From assembly GCA_012932295.1 (NCBI GenBank), contig JAAONU010000022.1:1401094-1465093 (forward strand): a stretch of 64,000 nucleotides of DNA, given 5' to 3'. The notes beneath the pieces were generated by a model. That model was not told where the DNA came from. It saw only the letters and a list, made by a program, of their open reading frames with translations, and ran no database searches. The translations under genes and the position numbers were made by a program. This stretch comes from Cyclina sinensis. Its lineage: Eukaryota; Mollusca; Bivalvia; Venerida; Veneridae. Shown in pieces: positions 12,681 to 24,869 of this stretch; within the stretch, counting starts at the first letter, position 1, and every line of letters begins with the position of its first letter.

Positions 12681-13570
12681 TTCGGTAGTTCCGTCAGGAC
12701 TACAATATTACTGCGCTTGAAAAAAAATCAGGGGCGGTTAAAGGAATTAACTTGAAATAAACCATATTACGGATAAACCGTTGGAGAACTTTTCCTGGTT
12801 AAGATTTTAACCTTAGCTGAAGAATAGTTTTGTTTCGATACAATAAAATACACTGAAGTATGATTTAGTATTTACTTAATATATCATATTATTTATACAA
12901 AAATATGGTGTAAAATAATTAAAAAACTGTAAATAAGGAAAGCTGTAAAGTTCCACTGTGTTGTGCATAAAAATATTCAATAATAATAAGACAGCGAAAG
13001 AATATGCATTATGATTTAAAACTTCATAGAATCCAATTAGAAGTAGCTAGAAATAATGAAGTACTTGAACGGTGAATATCATTACTTTCATTAAAAAAAG
13101 TGAATTATGCATATCAAAATTAATTAAATTTAAAATTAATTTTGGAAGAAATAAAATCACCATTAACTTTACCTGAGACAATGGACATTACTGATAAAAT
13201 AAACGTTATCAGATATATGGTATAACGATAAACTTGCTCACGGTTTTACTCATCAATGCTTTGCTCGCCATAATGACCAGTATTGTGTTCCAATGATTAT
13301 AGACTGGCGTTGATAAGTTTTAAAATCTTATAGGAAATAAAAAAAAAATATACACGATGTATCTAATATTGAAATCATCAATAAACATGCCATGTTTAAT
13401 GAAAGAACAAGTCTCTTTATGGGTTTATAATATGTTATTATATACCTAAATTATGTACTCGATTTCTTTAAACCTACACAAGAAATCTGTTATGCTATTA
13501 AGATGAGCGATTGTGCCAACATCTGGGCATTCTGAAAACATTCATATTGTCAGAATCAATGACCAGACAG
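12681..13570. other. Non-coding AT-rich stretch
   Basis: Nothing recognisable. The base composition is strongly AT-rich and there are no long open frames. Confidence 0.4.
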
Positions 13571-13577
13571 ACACCTA

Positions 13578-13990
13578 TTAATTTGCACCCCTACGGTTAT
13601 TAAATACGATAGCATCCCGGATAAAAGAAATAAAGCATACCGTTGTTGCACCTAAGATTGAATAAAAGCACCGAAAATCGTATGTGGAAACTTCTACCGG
13701 CGTCGGTTGCGAATACGGTTCTTGAAGAAGACTTCTGAGTAGTCGAGCTTTCTGCAAGTCTGGCATTGCATTTGCGTGTTCGTTATGAGTGTTATTGTTT
13801 ACAATGCTTCGTGTATTGAAAGTTCTGTATAAACGTGATATAACACGTCGCGACACAAGTACTCTCCGGTGATACGCTTTGTTTGTTGTAACGCACAAAG
13901 ACGATGATTGCCATCAAGAACTACAAATTTACATAAAGACACACCTTTTTTCATTAAAAAAATTCCTTGTTTCTTCAAATGCAAGCCCAA
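13578..13990 (-). pseudogene. Decayed coding relic with a DGNHR (ParB/sulfiredoxin-like) motif
   Basis: On the minus strand an open block at 13990-13799 reads a helix-rich segment containing VVLDGNHRLCALQQTKR. The DG-x-HR signature is typical of the ParB/sulfiredoxin-type nucleotide-binding fold, where the His and Arg sit by the phosphate. One frame change near 13800 leads into a second open block of about 70 codons ending at 13578 (starts NNNTHNEHANAMPDLQKAR). Upstream on the same strand (14000-14290) further fragments are interrupted by stops. The segment therefore looks like a broken gene or a mobile-element relic. The fold assignment rests on one short motif. The alternative is a chance open frame. 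Confidence 0.35.
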
Positions 13991-14299
13991 TTATCGGTGT
14001 CGCATTGAAGGGTATAATCAACAGTTTTAATCATATTTTGGCAAAGTTTGTCAACAGTTTCTATATTCACATCACGGACTCAGTAATGTGATTGTCTCCC
14101 TCCGGTTCAACAATATTTTCACATTAATACGGTACTCGCAAAAAAAGAACATCTTTTATGCTACGATTCACTTCATTTTCTGCCTCCGTCAAAAGGTGTT
14201 CTGTTATGTTTTCTGTCATTTTAACATTAGAATGTTTGCAACTGTTTCTTTTTCTGCTGCACCCACCAGATTGAAGCGAACTGAGTTTTTCTGACTGGA

Positions 14300-14755
14300 T
14301 AACATTATAATTTATATGTTTGACCTAAGGCATATCAGGGTTACCGATTCTCAACTTAGGGAAAATTCAGCATTTAACACGTAAAGAACTGTGAAGTAAA
14401 CGGCCTACATGTAACACTTGTAAAACGGTATAGACAATTCTAGCTTTTGTTAACAATACATGACGTAACTCGCAAGTTCATACAATAACGAAAACATAAT
14501 TAATGAAATGCTCTTGAAGATACCAAGAAAAAGACGAACTAACACAGGAAAACAAATAAATGAAGCAAGGCTGAACATTAATGTGAAAATGAAAGACATT
14601 TTTTTTTACAAAAATATCTTTTTTAAGCTGAAATATTAACCAAAAAGCTTCACCTGGTATTTCCACAATTGAGTGTTTGTATTAACACAATATTTGATAT
14701 AACGCAGACAACAGTTAATTTGAATTGGTTGTTATTATCATTATGTGATGATTTT
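14300..14755. other. Non-coding stretch
   Basis: No recognisable gene, RNA or repeat. Confidence 0.4.
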
Positions 14756-14760
14756 TTTAG

Positions 14761-14950
14761 GTTTAATTTCATGCCCTGCCTCCTAAGACAGTCCTACGAA
14801 AAAACGGTGATTTCCAGCACGGACGGTTATAATAGCCTGTATCAAATCACAGGGCAACAACACAAACGGTTTATCTCTCTTAACGTCTCAGTAGAAGATG
14901 GATACTGGAGTCTGGCTGTAGTTAATTACAGAATAAAAGCTGAAATTTGA
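14761..14950 (+). CDS. Possible terminal exon, unknown family
   Basis: After a pyrimidine-rich tract and AG at 14759-14760, an open segment runs to a TGA at 14948-14950. It reads about 62 residues with balanced composition (includes SSTDGYNSLYQITGQQHK and SVEDGYWSLAVVNYRIK). The alternation of polar and hydrophobic residues suggests beta strands. I do not recognise the family and find no matching upstream exon. It could be an orphan or relic last exon, or chance. Confidence 0.2.
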
Positions 14951-15840
14951 AACACATGTCAATTTATCTAGGAATAAATTAAATTTGTTCAAAAGGGGGA
15001 TATTGCTTCATTTAAAAAGGGAAAGTTGATATCCGTTAAATCCTTTCAAAACAATGTTTCACCATAAGTTTTGAACAAAATGGAAAAATGAAAAATGGCA
15101 TGTTGACATAAGGGCCGGTAAAATAGTACTATTAACCATTTTTTGGTGTGACAGTACCCACTTAATAAGTAATATCTAACAAAATCCCAAACGATGATGG
15201 ATGCGTGGGAATGATTTATTTAATATAAATACATTATATATTAACTGCCCGTTGTTTTTTAAATAACCATTCCATATTTATCAGTTTTTAAAATGAAATA
15301 AATTAGATGAAAATAACATAACAATTTTAGCTACTAATATTTTTGCTTAAAATGATTTCTTTATAATTGGAGAGAAGTAAATATACAGTGTAATTCCAGC
15401 CTTCTATTCACCTTAAAAATGCAAGATAAATGTACTGTCCTTAGCAGGACTCAATCCATGCAATTGTAGTAATTGGAACTGTGGTTTACCATAAAAGAAA
15501 AGGGCGCGGCGACTTTTGAATTTGGTGCATGAAATATGAAGATAGTATCTCTTCTGTGACTACCAGGGTAAAATAAATATCAATAAAGTATGAAAAGTTT
15601 TGACTTCTGATGCATGTTCTTTTCACAGTAACAACTTAAATGTCTATAAACATTTCCCATTTTATGCACCTGTAAATGATCTGTGTAAGTAACTATAAAT
15701 TAGCATATGCTATACAGAGGTGAACTAAACAAAAAACAAAAATAGCGTCAGGGTCAGTGTCAGAATCACTGATAATACTATCAGTTTTCCGTACTCAAAA
15801 TTCTTGAAAGCAGCAGCTTTCCTTTGGTTCTTGAAACTTT
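14951..15840. other. Non-coding stretch
   Basis: No recognisable gene or element. Confidence 0.4.
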
Positions 15841-15849
15841 AAACCTATA

Positions 15850-17540
15850 TCAGTTGCAAGAAGTAGGAGTATTCCTTTGCTCTATCTAGTCGTTCTGTAA
15901 AAGCAATTGCACATGTCGCTTCACAATGACGCATACTTTCAACATGCAGAGCAAATGACCCATTGTTATTTTCACCTCTTTTCATGAACCGTAATAGTCT
16001 GGCTTGATTTTTAGAAATCTGTATTGAAATTATTGATTTGATATCTTGTTCTGCTGAGGTGCGACTCTGAAAAAAAAATGCAAATAAATGCATGTTGAAA
16101 ACCTACAGTTAGACACTTGATGTATTTTGTCGCGATGTCAATGCGTTCTACTGACAGCAGCTTTTTTCAATTCTGAAAATTCATCGCCTCTCGAATATTT
16201 GAAAATGTGAAGTAGGCCAGCACCTTTATATTTACTTATGAGAATTGTAATTTTTGATTTTCTCAGATGCAAGACAGATAATTCTGCAAGAAATTGATGT
16301 TACTTCTGTCTTTTTTCCTGGTTTGAATGAATTTGCTCGAATTTTGTTGACAGATGCAAATGATATTTTCATAATGCTTTTTCGACCTTCAAGATCTGTC
16401 TTGATGAGAATATCATCTAAATCCTCTTGTGGCTTTGATATATTATCTATTATCTCTACCAGTCACTGATGGAGGAAGTCTAATTATCATTTAAGGTGGC
16501 CTATGTGGCTCAAAACCAAGTGTGTATGAAATTGTTCATTTCATTTTCTTCTTGTAGAGCTTCATATATCTGCTATCAGTATTTTCTTCACGTTCAGTCA
16601 TTAATGAATCTAATACTGAAATTTGCACTGAACTTGATTCATTTTTAAAGATACCTCTAACTGCAGATATATCTTTCATATCTAAATCCGCAGTGTTATT
16701 CAAATAATCTGTATCAAATCTTCCATGTGCGTGTGCATTTTGAGCAATTGCAATGCATAAATTTTGCAATATTAATGTTTACTTCCAGACAATTTGAATT
16801 TGTTTCAGTATAAACATTGATGGCTGCAGGGTAGCGGCATGATGAAACACAGAAAACACAATTCTTGAGGACTGTTCAGTTTCTAGAGTGTTCTTTTTTC
16901 AAAAACAAATCGTCTTTTAAGATTCAAGGTATTTGCAAATATATTGCTTTCAGTTTTATTCCATCCCTGTCTTCTCCAGCTGATTGTCTATCAGTTCTGG
17001 TTTTAGCCTTCGGTTTTGATATGTTGTTAATCTCTTAGGTAAAATTCTTCAGTTTCAGTAAATCTTGAAGGTTGTTTGATTTTTTATCAAGCAGGTATTC
17101 ATAAGTATATTCACAAATTCTATTGAATTTGACGTCATGAAGTGATGTTTAAACATACATATTTTTCCATTTCTTTTCAAAAAATGCTCTTCATAAATTG
17201 CGCTTAAAGATACCATATTGCTTTCATATAGTGAAATGTCCTAAAGATCTTCATCCTAAACAAAGATTTCTATAATACTAGGTTCAATAAATGTGTCATA
17301 TAAAACCTTAATACATAAATATATTGCCTTCTTGTTGATAACTATGTTCTGTAGTATTTTCTGGCAATCTGAATAAGTCATTATTATGGATAAATATATA
17401 TCGGAGCAGGCATTGGACACAAATAACTTCCTGCACATTTATGGTTTTTATTTCGCCCTTTAGCTCCTTTGTGAAATTGAAATATTTTACAGGTATGTTG
17501 GTTGGCTTTTGGGTTGTTTTATTTTTTTTTTTCAAAAAAA
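15850..17540 (-). pseudogene. Decayed minus-strand coding relic, unknown family
   Basis: Several minus-strand blocks read like protein but are separated by stops and frame changes. Block 1, about 17535-17308, includes TINVQEVICVQCLLRY. Block 2, about 17160-16935, includes HDVKFNRICEYTYEYLLDKK. Block 3, 16790-16536, includes SSVQISVLDSLMTEREEN. Block 4, about 16465-16235, is open without a start codon and includes LIKTDLEGRKSIMKISFASV. Block 5, 16075-15864, is preceded by TTTTTTTTCAG, includes ARLLRFMKRGENNNGSFAL and ends at a stop. A possible donor after block 4 is in phase 2 while block 5 needs phase 0, so the blocks do not join cleanly. Residue composition is that of a soluble, helix-rich protein. 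I cannot name the family. A degraded transposon protein or a host pseudogene are both possible. Confidence 0.4.
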
Positions 17541-17618
17541 TATAAAAATAATAAAATAAAAAAAAAATACTGGCTAAAACATATTGTCCATTATTCTCAA
17601 CAACATGAAGTTCAGAAA

Positions 17619-17757
17619 GGGGCTGAAAACAAACACCATAAAACCTCTTATTTTAGGGGCTGAAAACAAACACCATAAAACCTCTTATTTTAGGGGCTGA
17701 AAACAAACACCATAAAGCCTCTTATTTTAGGGGCTGAAAACAAACACCATAAAATAT
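17619..17757. repeat. 37-bp tandem repeat, 4 copies
   Basis: Units beginning GGGGCTGAAAACAAACACC start at 17619, 17656, 17693 and 17730, exactly 37 bp apart and nearly identical. The high identity suggests a recent expansion. Confidence 0.9.
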
Positions 17758-17867
17758 CCTGAAAGTACTTCTTTAATTGAGTTATGATAAAAATCCAAAC
17801 AAAATAAAATAATAAAACCTCAAACACACTTTGAAATCTTAAATATATACAAATAAAAAAGCTTCAT

Positions 17868-17982
17868 TTTAAATTTAATGATCTCAAGCTTTTTGCAACA
17901 AAACTAATACAACAAAATTATTTATAAAAGAAGTCATTATTACTCAAAAATCAATAATGTGCAAACATTCAATAGATCTACT
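17868..17982 (+). repeat. Direct dispersed repeat, copy 2 (partner 12572-12680)
   Basis: Direct-orientation relative of 12572-12680. See that entry for the shared blocks. Confidence 0.55.
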
Positions 17983-19885
17983 TATATTTTTATTTTCTAC
18001 ATAATTTGATTAAACGCTGATAATGAAAATGTTGCTGCAATAAAATCTTATGAATAACATTAATAGATTGCTGGAGTGGTCAGCAGACTTTAAAGAAACA
18101 CAAGCTGGTGCTAATTGATTTGAAACTGTAAGGGGCAATTATCACTCATGCATTTACTGATAAGACTCGGCTCAAATGAGCCGATTTTCTCCGGTTTGTC
18201 GTAGGACTAAAGAGTGCATTTATATGTCGACTTCAGGTCTGCCCCCTTTTATTATTTAGTGCTGTCGTTTCAGGGATATTAACAAGTTGAATAATTTATC
18301 AATTATAGCTTTTAAGCATTCATATACTTTTGTGCTGAAGAAACATCTTTGATTTGAGTTTTACTTCTAAGCTGGTTAGATCTTTCGAAATCACAGGACA
18401 TATTGAAGTTTTTTGGTAGGTTAGATTAAACCCAAAGCACAAACAATGACGACAGCAAAACATCTTTTGCGGATATTGTAACATTTAATTTTAAGTTCAA
18501 TTTCGTTTATAATCTTGCTTCCAATTTATTTCGTGATATAATATTAAATGTTTTTAGAACATGTCGTGAATTAATAAAACATAATGTCCAGTACATAGTA
18601 TATAACAGTGTAATACATTTAAAGTTAACAAAACGATTAGTCAATTATAATTTGATAGTTATATTGCATTTATAGTTGATGTTATTATCGGCGACGGCCA
18701 TTGAAAAACAATTTTAAACGTCATGCTGGTGTTTTATTTCTTGGTGCTATTTCAACATGTTCAAAGAGTATTTTTATTTTCACTTTAAGAATAGAAGTGC
18801 CTTGATAACTTGATAAACAAGAAAATAACTACAGAAAAAAAGTTAAATCTGTAAGTGAGTGTTAAGACATTTTACAATAATAATAACCTCTCCTTAGAAT
18901 TTATTTGTGTCGCTATGGCCTGAGCAATGGTCCAAGATAGTACACTGACACTTGCAATAAAACCCCCGTTACATCTGTAAGTCAGCTGGAGATGCCCATG
19001 GCATGTGTCCATTAGTCAGAATAATGTTTACTCAACACCATATTATGCTATCCTATAACGTTTGCTCAGTCAACAAATGTTTCATCTATTTGAGATATAA
19101 AATGGTTCACTGCTTTTCAATAATAAAAACGGACGATTAAACACCGTTTAAGTGTTTATAACCGAATTTCGTGGTTAAAATTACTGGACCTCTTCTATGT
19201 GTTTCAAACTAAAGATGCTAAGTATATAGTTTTGAAATTTGATTATTACACAAAACAATGATGGAAAAATATTCCATAAGGGAAGTCAGTTATAACTCTA
19301 CGTAAAATTTGTACTCTTTAATTCAAATTTTCGGACACTTATTCTTTATCAAGAAAACTACAGATTTTTTTTAACTTAAGTTACAACCATGTCAATATAT
19401 TTCATGTTGTTTTATGTGTCTTGGGGCAACGTCTCGTCATTCCTTCAAGATGTGACGTCGTTTCCCGAAAAAAAACAATACTTTTATATCATTTAGAAAA
19501 AAAGAGCTCAACAACAATAATAGATTTCTGCGCCTACACAATGTTAACATATGCAATATCACTAAAACTGAAAAAAGAGATGTTGCAACAGGTTCTAGAC
19601 TGGGCAAAGACTTAACTTGTAGTTACATGAGGATATGGGATGCAACGGTGTGCGTTTAATTAACATCATCATGCCATGTGTTGATTGTGTTTCATCACAT
19701 ATATTTCTTTTTAAACCATATAATAAATATTAAAAAAACACATTGCAACTTTTATTATTATTCAAAATTGTATTGTAATTTACTTGAACATTGCTCAACC
19801 TAAGAAGACATGTTTGTACTAAAATAAACAATATCTTTGATTTTCCACTATGATAAAACAACCTTAACCATTATTTCCCTCTAAT
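17983..19885. other. Non-coding stretch
   Basis: No recognisable gene. A small perfect hairpin, CGGCTC-AAAT-GAGCCG, lies near 18167-18182, without flanking context that would suggest a function. The open frame at 19421-19615 has no domain. Confidence 0.4.
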
Positions 19886-19890
19886 CCATT

Positions 19891-20150
19891 AGTTATAAAT
19901 CAGCCTCAAGTGATCTGTTAATCAGCACCTTTATGACCCTTCAATTAGCCACAGGTCAATATCCAGGATGTTATCTACAATGTGTAGGGCATCCTAGAAA
20001 ACCTTGACTGGACCCCCACTAGTAATAAATTAGCCTCAAGTGATCTGTTAATCAGCACCTTTATGACCCTTCAATTTGCCGCAGGTCAATATCCAGGATG
20101 TTATCTACAATGTGTAGGGCATCCTAGAAAACCTCGACTGGACCCCTGGA
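19891..20150 (+). repeat. 130-bp tandem duplication
   Basis: Two near-identical units start at 19891 and 20021. Each runs from the TAAATYAGCCTCAAGTGATC block through GGATGTTATCTACAATGTG to GACTGGACCCC. Few differences separate them, so the duplication is recent. The second unit runs into the left arm of the large inverted-repeat element. Confidence 0.9.
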
Positions 20151-23100
20151 CTGGACTCATGGACTGGACCCGTGCACTGGACTCATAGACTTCTTTAAAG
20201 TCCTTTCTGAGGTCATGATTGATTGAAAGATGTGTGTCGGTGTGTCCTAAAATAACCTTTCACCTGTTCAAAGAATTAGCTCAAGCTGTGTCATCATATT
20301 GTACTCAATTGAGTTATTGCTGTAGGATCTGGGAGAATTAATTTGATTTCTTTAAAGTTATCTATGCAATTCAAGATTAAGAACAGAAGTGTGGATTAAA
20401 AATGTTTTCATTTACTGCCAAAGAGGTGACAATTTCAAACAATGTAAATCAAAAGAAGCAAGTTGTCATGATTTAATTTATTTTCATGTTTCTACATAGT
20501 TTTGTTGTTAAATGGAAGACATTTTGAAAGACAAAGTGAAATGAAAAGTAAATACTGTTTGATAATTTTAAATACGAATTTAAAAAGGAATAAAAAAAAA
20601 AACAGTTGTGACTGATATGCCAGATTGTACTGGTTACTGTCTTTTATTCACATTTACAAAAACGACAATAATGACATTATTGGTTTAAATATCATTTTTA
20701 ATAAACACCTCATATATGCTTTTTAAAAAGAGTGTCTCATCTCTGTAGATTCCATATTTGTATACATTTTTTATAAAGGATGTCAAACGTCCAATGGCTT
20801 GTAGTGTAAAACTGACATTAAATATAGACCCGAGAACATGTACATCTGTTCACATTTTTTTCTCTAAAAACACTCCTTTGGTCCACACAAATTTAAACTG
20901 AATGTTGCATACTGAAAATATTTTGTAGTTCATGTTGTGTTTAGTAAATAGTAAGTTATTTTAAAGAGTTTAACTGGTATCATTATGCCTATATATCATA
21001 AGTACACAAACAATAATACAACAGTTCAAAATGACCACATTCGCTTCATAAGCCTGTTTAAAAATTTCCTTTCTACTTTTTGTAACAGCTATCAAGATTT
21101 CAAAATTAAAGCTCCAAAGGCACAGAGAATACAACTGCTTCAGAACTTGAAGTTGTAATGGTGATTAAGTTACATAATCACTTTCAGCAAAATCACCTAT
21201 TATCTAGCTGTTAAACCATAGTTGTCCATTGTTTTGTTATTTTATATAGCTTAGGTCATGTCCTGAAAATCAAAGCACTATTTTAAGTCTGAAAGGGCTC
21301 TGTGGAAGATTTTCTTAAATTTGCTTCAAAATGAGTGATAGAATTTGTCAAATAGTTCATTGATTGTGTTATGCAAGCAGTTTAATTTAAAGTCTGAAAA
21401 AAAGTATAGCAAACATTTCATGTGCAAAGTGAATAATTATTGATGATAATATTATTAAAGATTTAAAAAATCAAAATAAGAGTATGCAGAATTCTTAATT
21501 TTAAATTAATTATACCTAATAAGAAGAGCTTTCTCATAAATTTTATCTCATATTCTTCTCAGGACAGAAGAAATAATTAACACTTTTTTTCCAGTTGTAA
21601 TAGGATTTGAATACTAACTGTTGTTTACACAATGACAAGGTTATCTGTTGTGTCTGTTGAAATATATGAATCCTGCTTACGTCCACACAACTTAAAAAGA
21701 TAACGATACACTATTTATTTTGAAATTAGTACATTAATTGTTTTACTCTGAAAAGAGCATTCTGTTACTAAATGTTGCAACAATCATAAAGATTCCGTAG
21801 TAGTGGTAGTATAACTCTTGAGAACAAGTTGTATATTAAACACTGCATTATCATTGGTAACTTCAAACTAAATACACTAAATACAATCTGTAATAAAAAG
21901 GTTAAAATCTGTCATGAACTCTAAGCAGTACCATGTTTTCAAAGTAATCATAGATAATAAAAATGTTCATTACTTTAAATAACATTTATTGCACTATAAA
22001 TTAGTGTTGTTTTCATAATATGTAAAATATTAGTTGAAATGAACCAATTTTTCAATTAAAAAGTTAAATTTGTCCGTTGTTCATTGTCGCAAAAAGTAAT
22101 ATTCCAGAGCCAAAGATTGTCTATCACACTGTATTTTAAAAACTGAATAAAAAATGATGAATAAAAATATATTTAACTCTTAAAATTGTTCATTTCATAA
22201 CCCAATACACCCATGCAAATATCTACCACTGCATGTTACTAGTCCCAAAACCAAAGTGAGAAAAAACGGAAATTAGGAAAGTACTGGGAAGTTTTATGGC
22301 CTCAGTGCTGTAAATCTGACACTCAAAACAGTAGTGACAAGAAAGAATTTCAGGATAATCCATGAACTTTAGAACCTCAGGTACACAACATGGCATGCTG
22401 AACATAAAAGAGTTCAAAGACTCCCTGATATGACACTTCAGTCTCAAGTCAATTTGCAATGCTTAATTACAACTGTGGAAGAATGATTTGAAGTTTAAAA
22501 CACCATCCATGATTATTTGGATAGTTATACCTGCTATGTAATTATATCATAAATTACCACTGAGTGTGGGCTGGATTTATATGCCAAGTCAGTTATACAA
22601 TTACTGCACAGCTCTTCAGGGCTACTAGATATCACTTATTTTTTTTTGTCAATAGACTTGGTAATTACATCATCTAACTTTCGTTTTGCTTGGTTTGCTT
22701 GCATTATATTTTGGAAAAAGGAGAAGTCTTTACCTGAAATGAATTTTGATTTAAAGTTATAACACTACCTATCAACAGAAGTAAAATATTATTGCCAATT
22801 GTTAAAATTTTCACATCAATGTATACAGAAATTGCTAGAAAGAATATTTGCAATTTATTTTCTCTTATAGTTTGGCTTTGTTCGTGGATGTCAACAGTTA
22901 TAGAAACACTTACTTGTTTCTGTAACCTGTCTACCAATGACCATTGCTTGGATTTAGTCGTAGATGGTAAATGCATACTAGATATTTTTTATAACAACAC
23001 CTGATAAATTTAGTGCTGATTCCTCCGTATTTTTTACAGTTTTTCAATATTGTAAAAAGTTTGACGAACACAATTCTGAGTACATTTTGGTCTATCTCTC

Positions 23101-23981
23101 ATTCTGAAATAACTTGTATTTTGAATTTTCCATTAATGTTGTTGTCTGTGTCACATATTCATAACTGATCGTGTGACATGTGACCATGCATTTCATTTCT
23201 AAAGCAATTTAAGACCGGCTGATCTTAACATATATGCATTTTGTAATTTAATCCTGGTGTATTTCAAGCAAATTTTGCCATCCACGAAAAATAACCATGC
23301 AGATAGGGTGTTAATAATGTTTTTTATGCATTCTATTTTCTTATTTGGTTTATTTTTTTGACGATTATGCCCACAATTATTAAAGACTTTGATGAGAATA
23401 ATGGCTGTTTAAAACAGTTGAATAAAGTTGAAACTACACATCTGGAAATTTTTACCCTTAGTATTGAAAAGTCTTTTCCGTTTACTCTTTTCATTTCACT
23501 TTGTTTGCAAAAAATGTCTTCAATATAAACCTATACCATTTTACCATGTGTGAAGGAATTGTAAAAAACTTCAATTTACCACAAAGTTTGAAAAGCCACT
23601 TATATTTTTTTTTGCTGCAGTAAAATGTAAATATCTTAACTATAATCAACATTTCGATCTGTTCTCAACCCTGAAATACAAAGCTCCGAAATGATTTCAA
23701 AGAAATCAGAGTTCAAATGGTATAAACAAACTCTCACAAACCCTGCAACAATTAGTCCCTTGAGAACAATAAGACGGCACGTCTTGAAAAAATTTTGAAA
23801 CAGGTGAAAGGTTATTGTAGGACACCCTGCTTATAATGAAGCATGACCTCAGAAAGCACCATTTGGGTCCACGGGTCCAGTCTAAGAGTCCAGTCCAAGG
23901 GTCCAGTCCATCGGTCCAGTCCATCGGTCCAGTCTATGGGTCCAGTCCAGGTTTTGTAGGATGCCCAATGTGTAGGGGGTG
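20108..23981. mobile_element. Large inverted-repeat (foldback-type) element
   Basis: The left arm, about 20108-20360, and right arm, about 23690-23981, are reverse-complementary relatives. Both contain GGGCATCCTA, runs of the GGACTGGACYC decamer, TTTCTGAGGTCATG and AATAACCTTTCACCTGTT (complemented on the right). The arms enclose about 3.3 kb that lacks a recognisable transposase; small open frames inside (22223-22459 and 22704-22976, minus) match nothing I know. This fits a non-autonomous foldback or TIR element. No target-site duplication could be fixed with confidence. Confidence 0.55.
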
Positions 23982-23999
23982 GGGAAAGATATTTAACCT

Positions 24000-24750
24000 T
24001 TAGCTCTGCTGCTAGTCATAGTCTGGAGAACGGTTGCAGTGTTCATTGTTATAATCAAAGTGACACCAGAGAAAAAAAAAGGTGCACTTGTTTGAGTAAA
24101 ATTAGTCTTTGAAGTTGTTGTTATGACGATAAAATTATACTCAACGACAGTCCCTTTCCTTTTATACACTTTTCTTCCAGTAAGACGGATAGCCACAAAA
24201 CCTAGACACAGTAAGCACCAACAGGCAAATGTTCAATTAAAAATAAAATAATATAAACCAATATTTTATGATTGCGTGTGTTTTTATCATAGCGACAACA
24301 TTCATCATGGAGACAACATTTATTCCACATATACCTGCCAGATGCGAGCATTTGAGAAGACATAATATAACACGAAATATATCGAAACAAAAAAATTGTT
24401 TGACAAATACTTGTGCATCTAAACATACAGCTATTATTATGTATAATGCATGAAGTTTATTTAAAATAAAAATTGACATAATTATGTATGGCATGTGGTT
24501 CAAACGAAGCGAATTCTTACAATAAACCTCCGTGCATCCGATCAAAGTTTATTTGTTTAAATCCAGGTTCTGACTAAAATTTAAAACCCTGTTTGTTGTT
24601 GTTGTTTCAATGACAGCAAAGACAATCATTTGAAAAGAAGACAGATAAATCAGCAAAACAGACGTTCGTACTAGTGATTATACGTTGGTTTGCACTGCAC
24701 AAAACCGTTTTCATTAAATGTAGATAAACCGTTTTTCGTATGTCAGAAAC
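24000..24750. other. Non-coding stretch
   Basis: Open frames overlap on both strands at 24200-24545, but none shows a domain or splice support. No repeat recognised. Confidence 0.35.
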
Positions 24751-24865
24751 GTTTATCGCATATCGTGCAACGTCTATCGTGCATCATGTGTCGTCCGTCT
24801 ATCGTGTGTCGTGCGTCCGTCTATCGTGTATCGTGGGTCCGTCTATCGTGTATCGTGCGTTCCGT
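24751..24865. repeat. 22-bp minisatellite (CGTCTATCGTG...)
   Basis: The word CGTCTATCGTG starts at 24771, 24796, 24818 and 24840. The last three are 22 bp apart and share a 'TATCGTG(C/G)GTC' second half. The array makes a spurious Ser/Val/Arg-rich open frame on the + strand. Confidence 0.8.
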
Positions 24866-24869
24866 TTGT

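Noticed and set aside
22704..22976. Minus-strand open frame with a good donor (CAA|GTAAGT) inside the inverted-repeat element
   Set aside because: Only the donor is convincing; no acceptor, no second exon and no family match.
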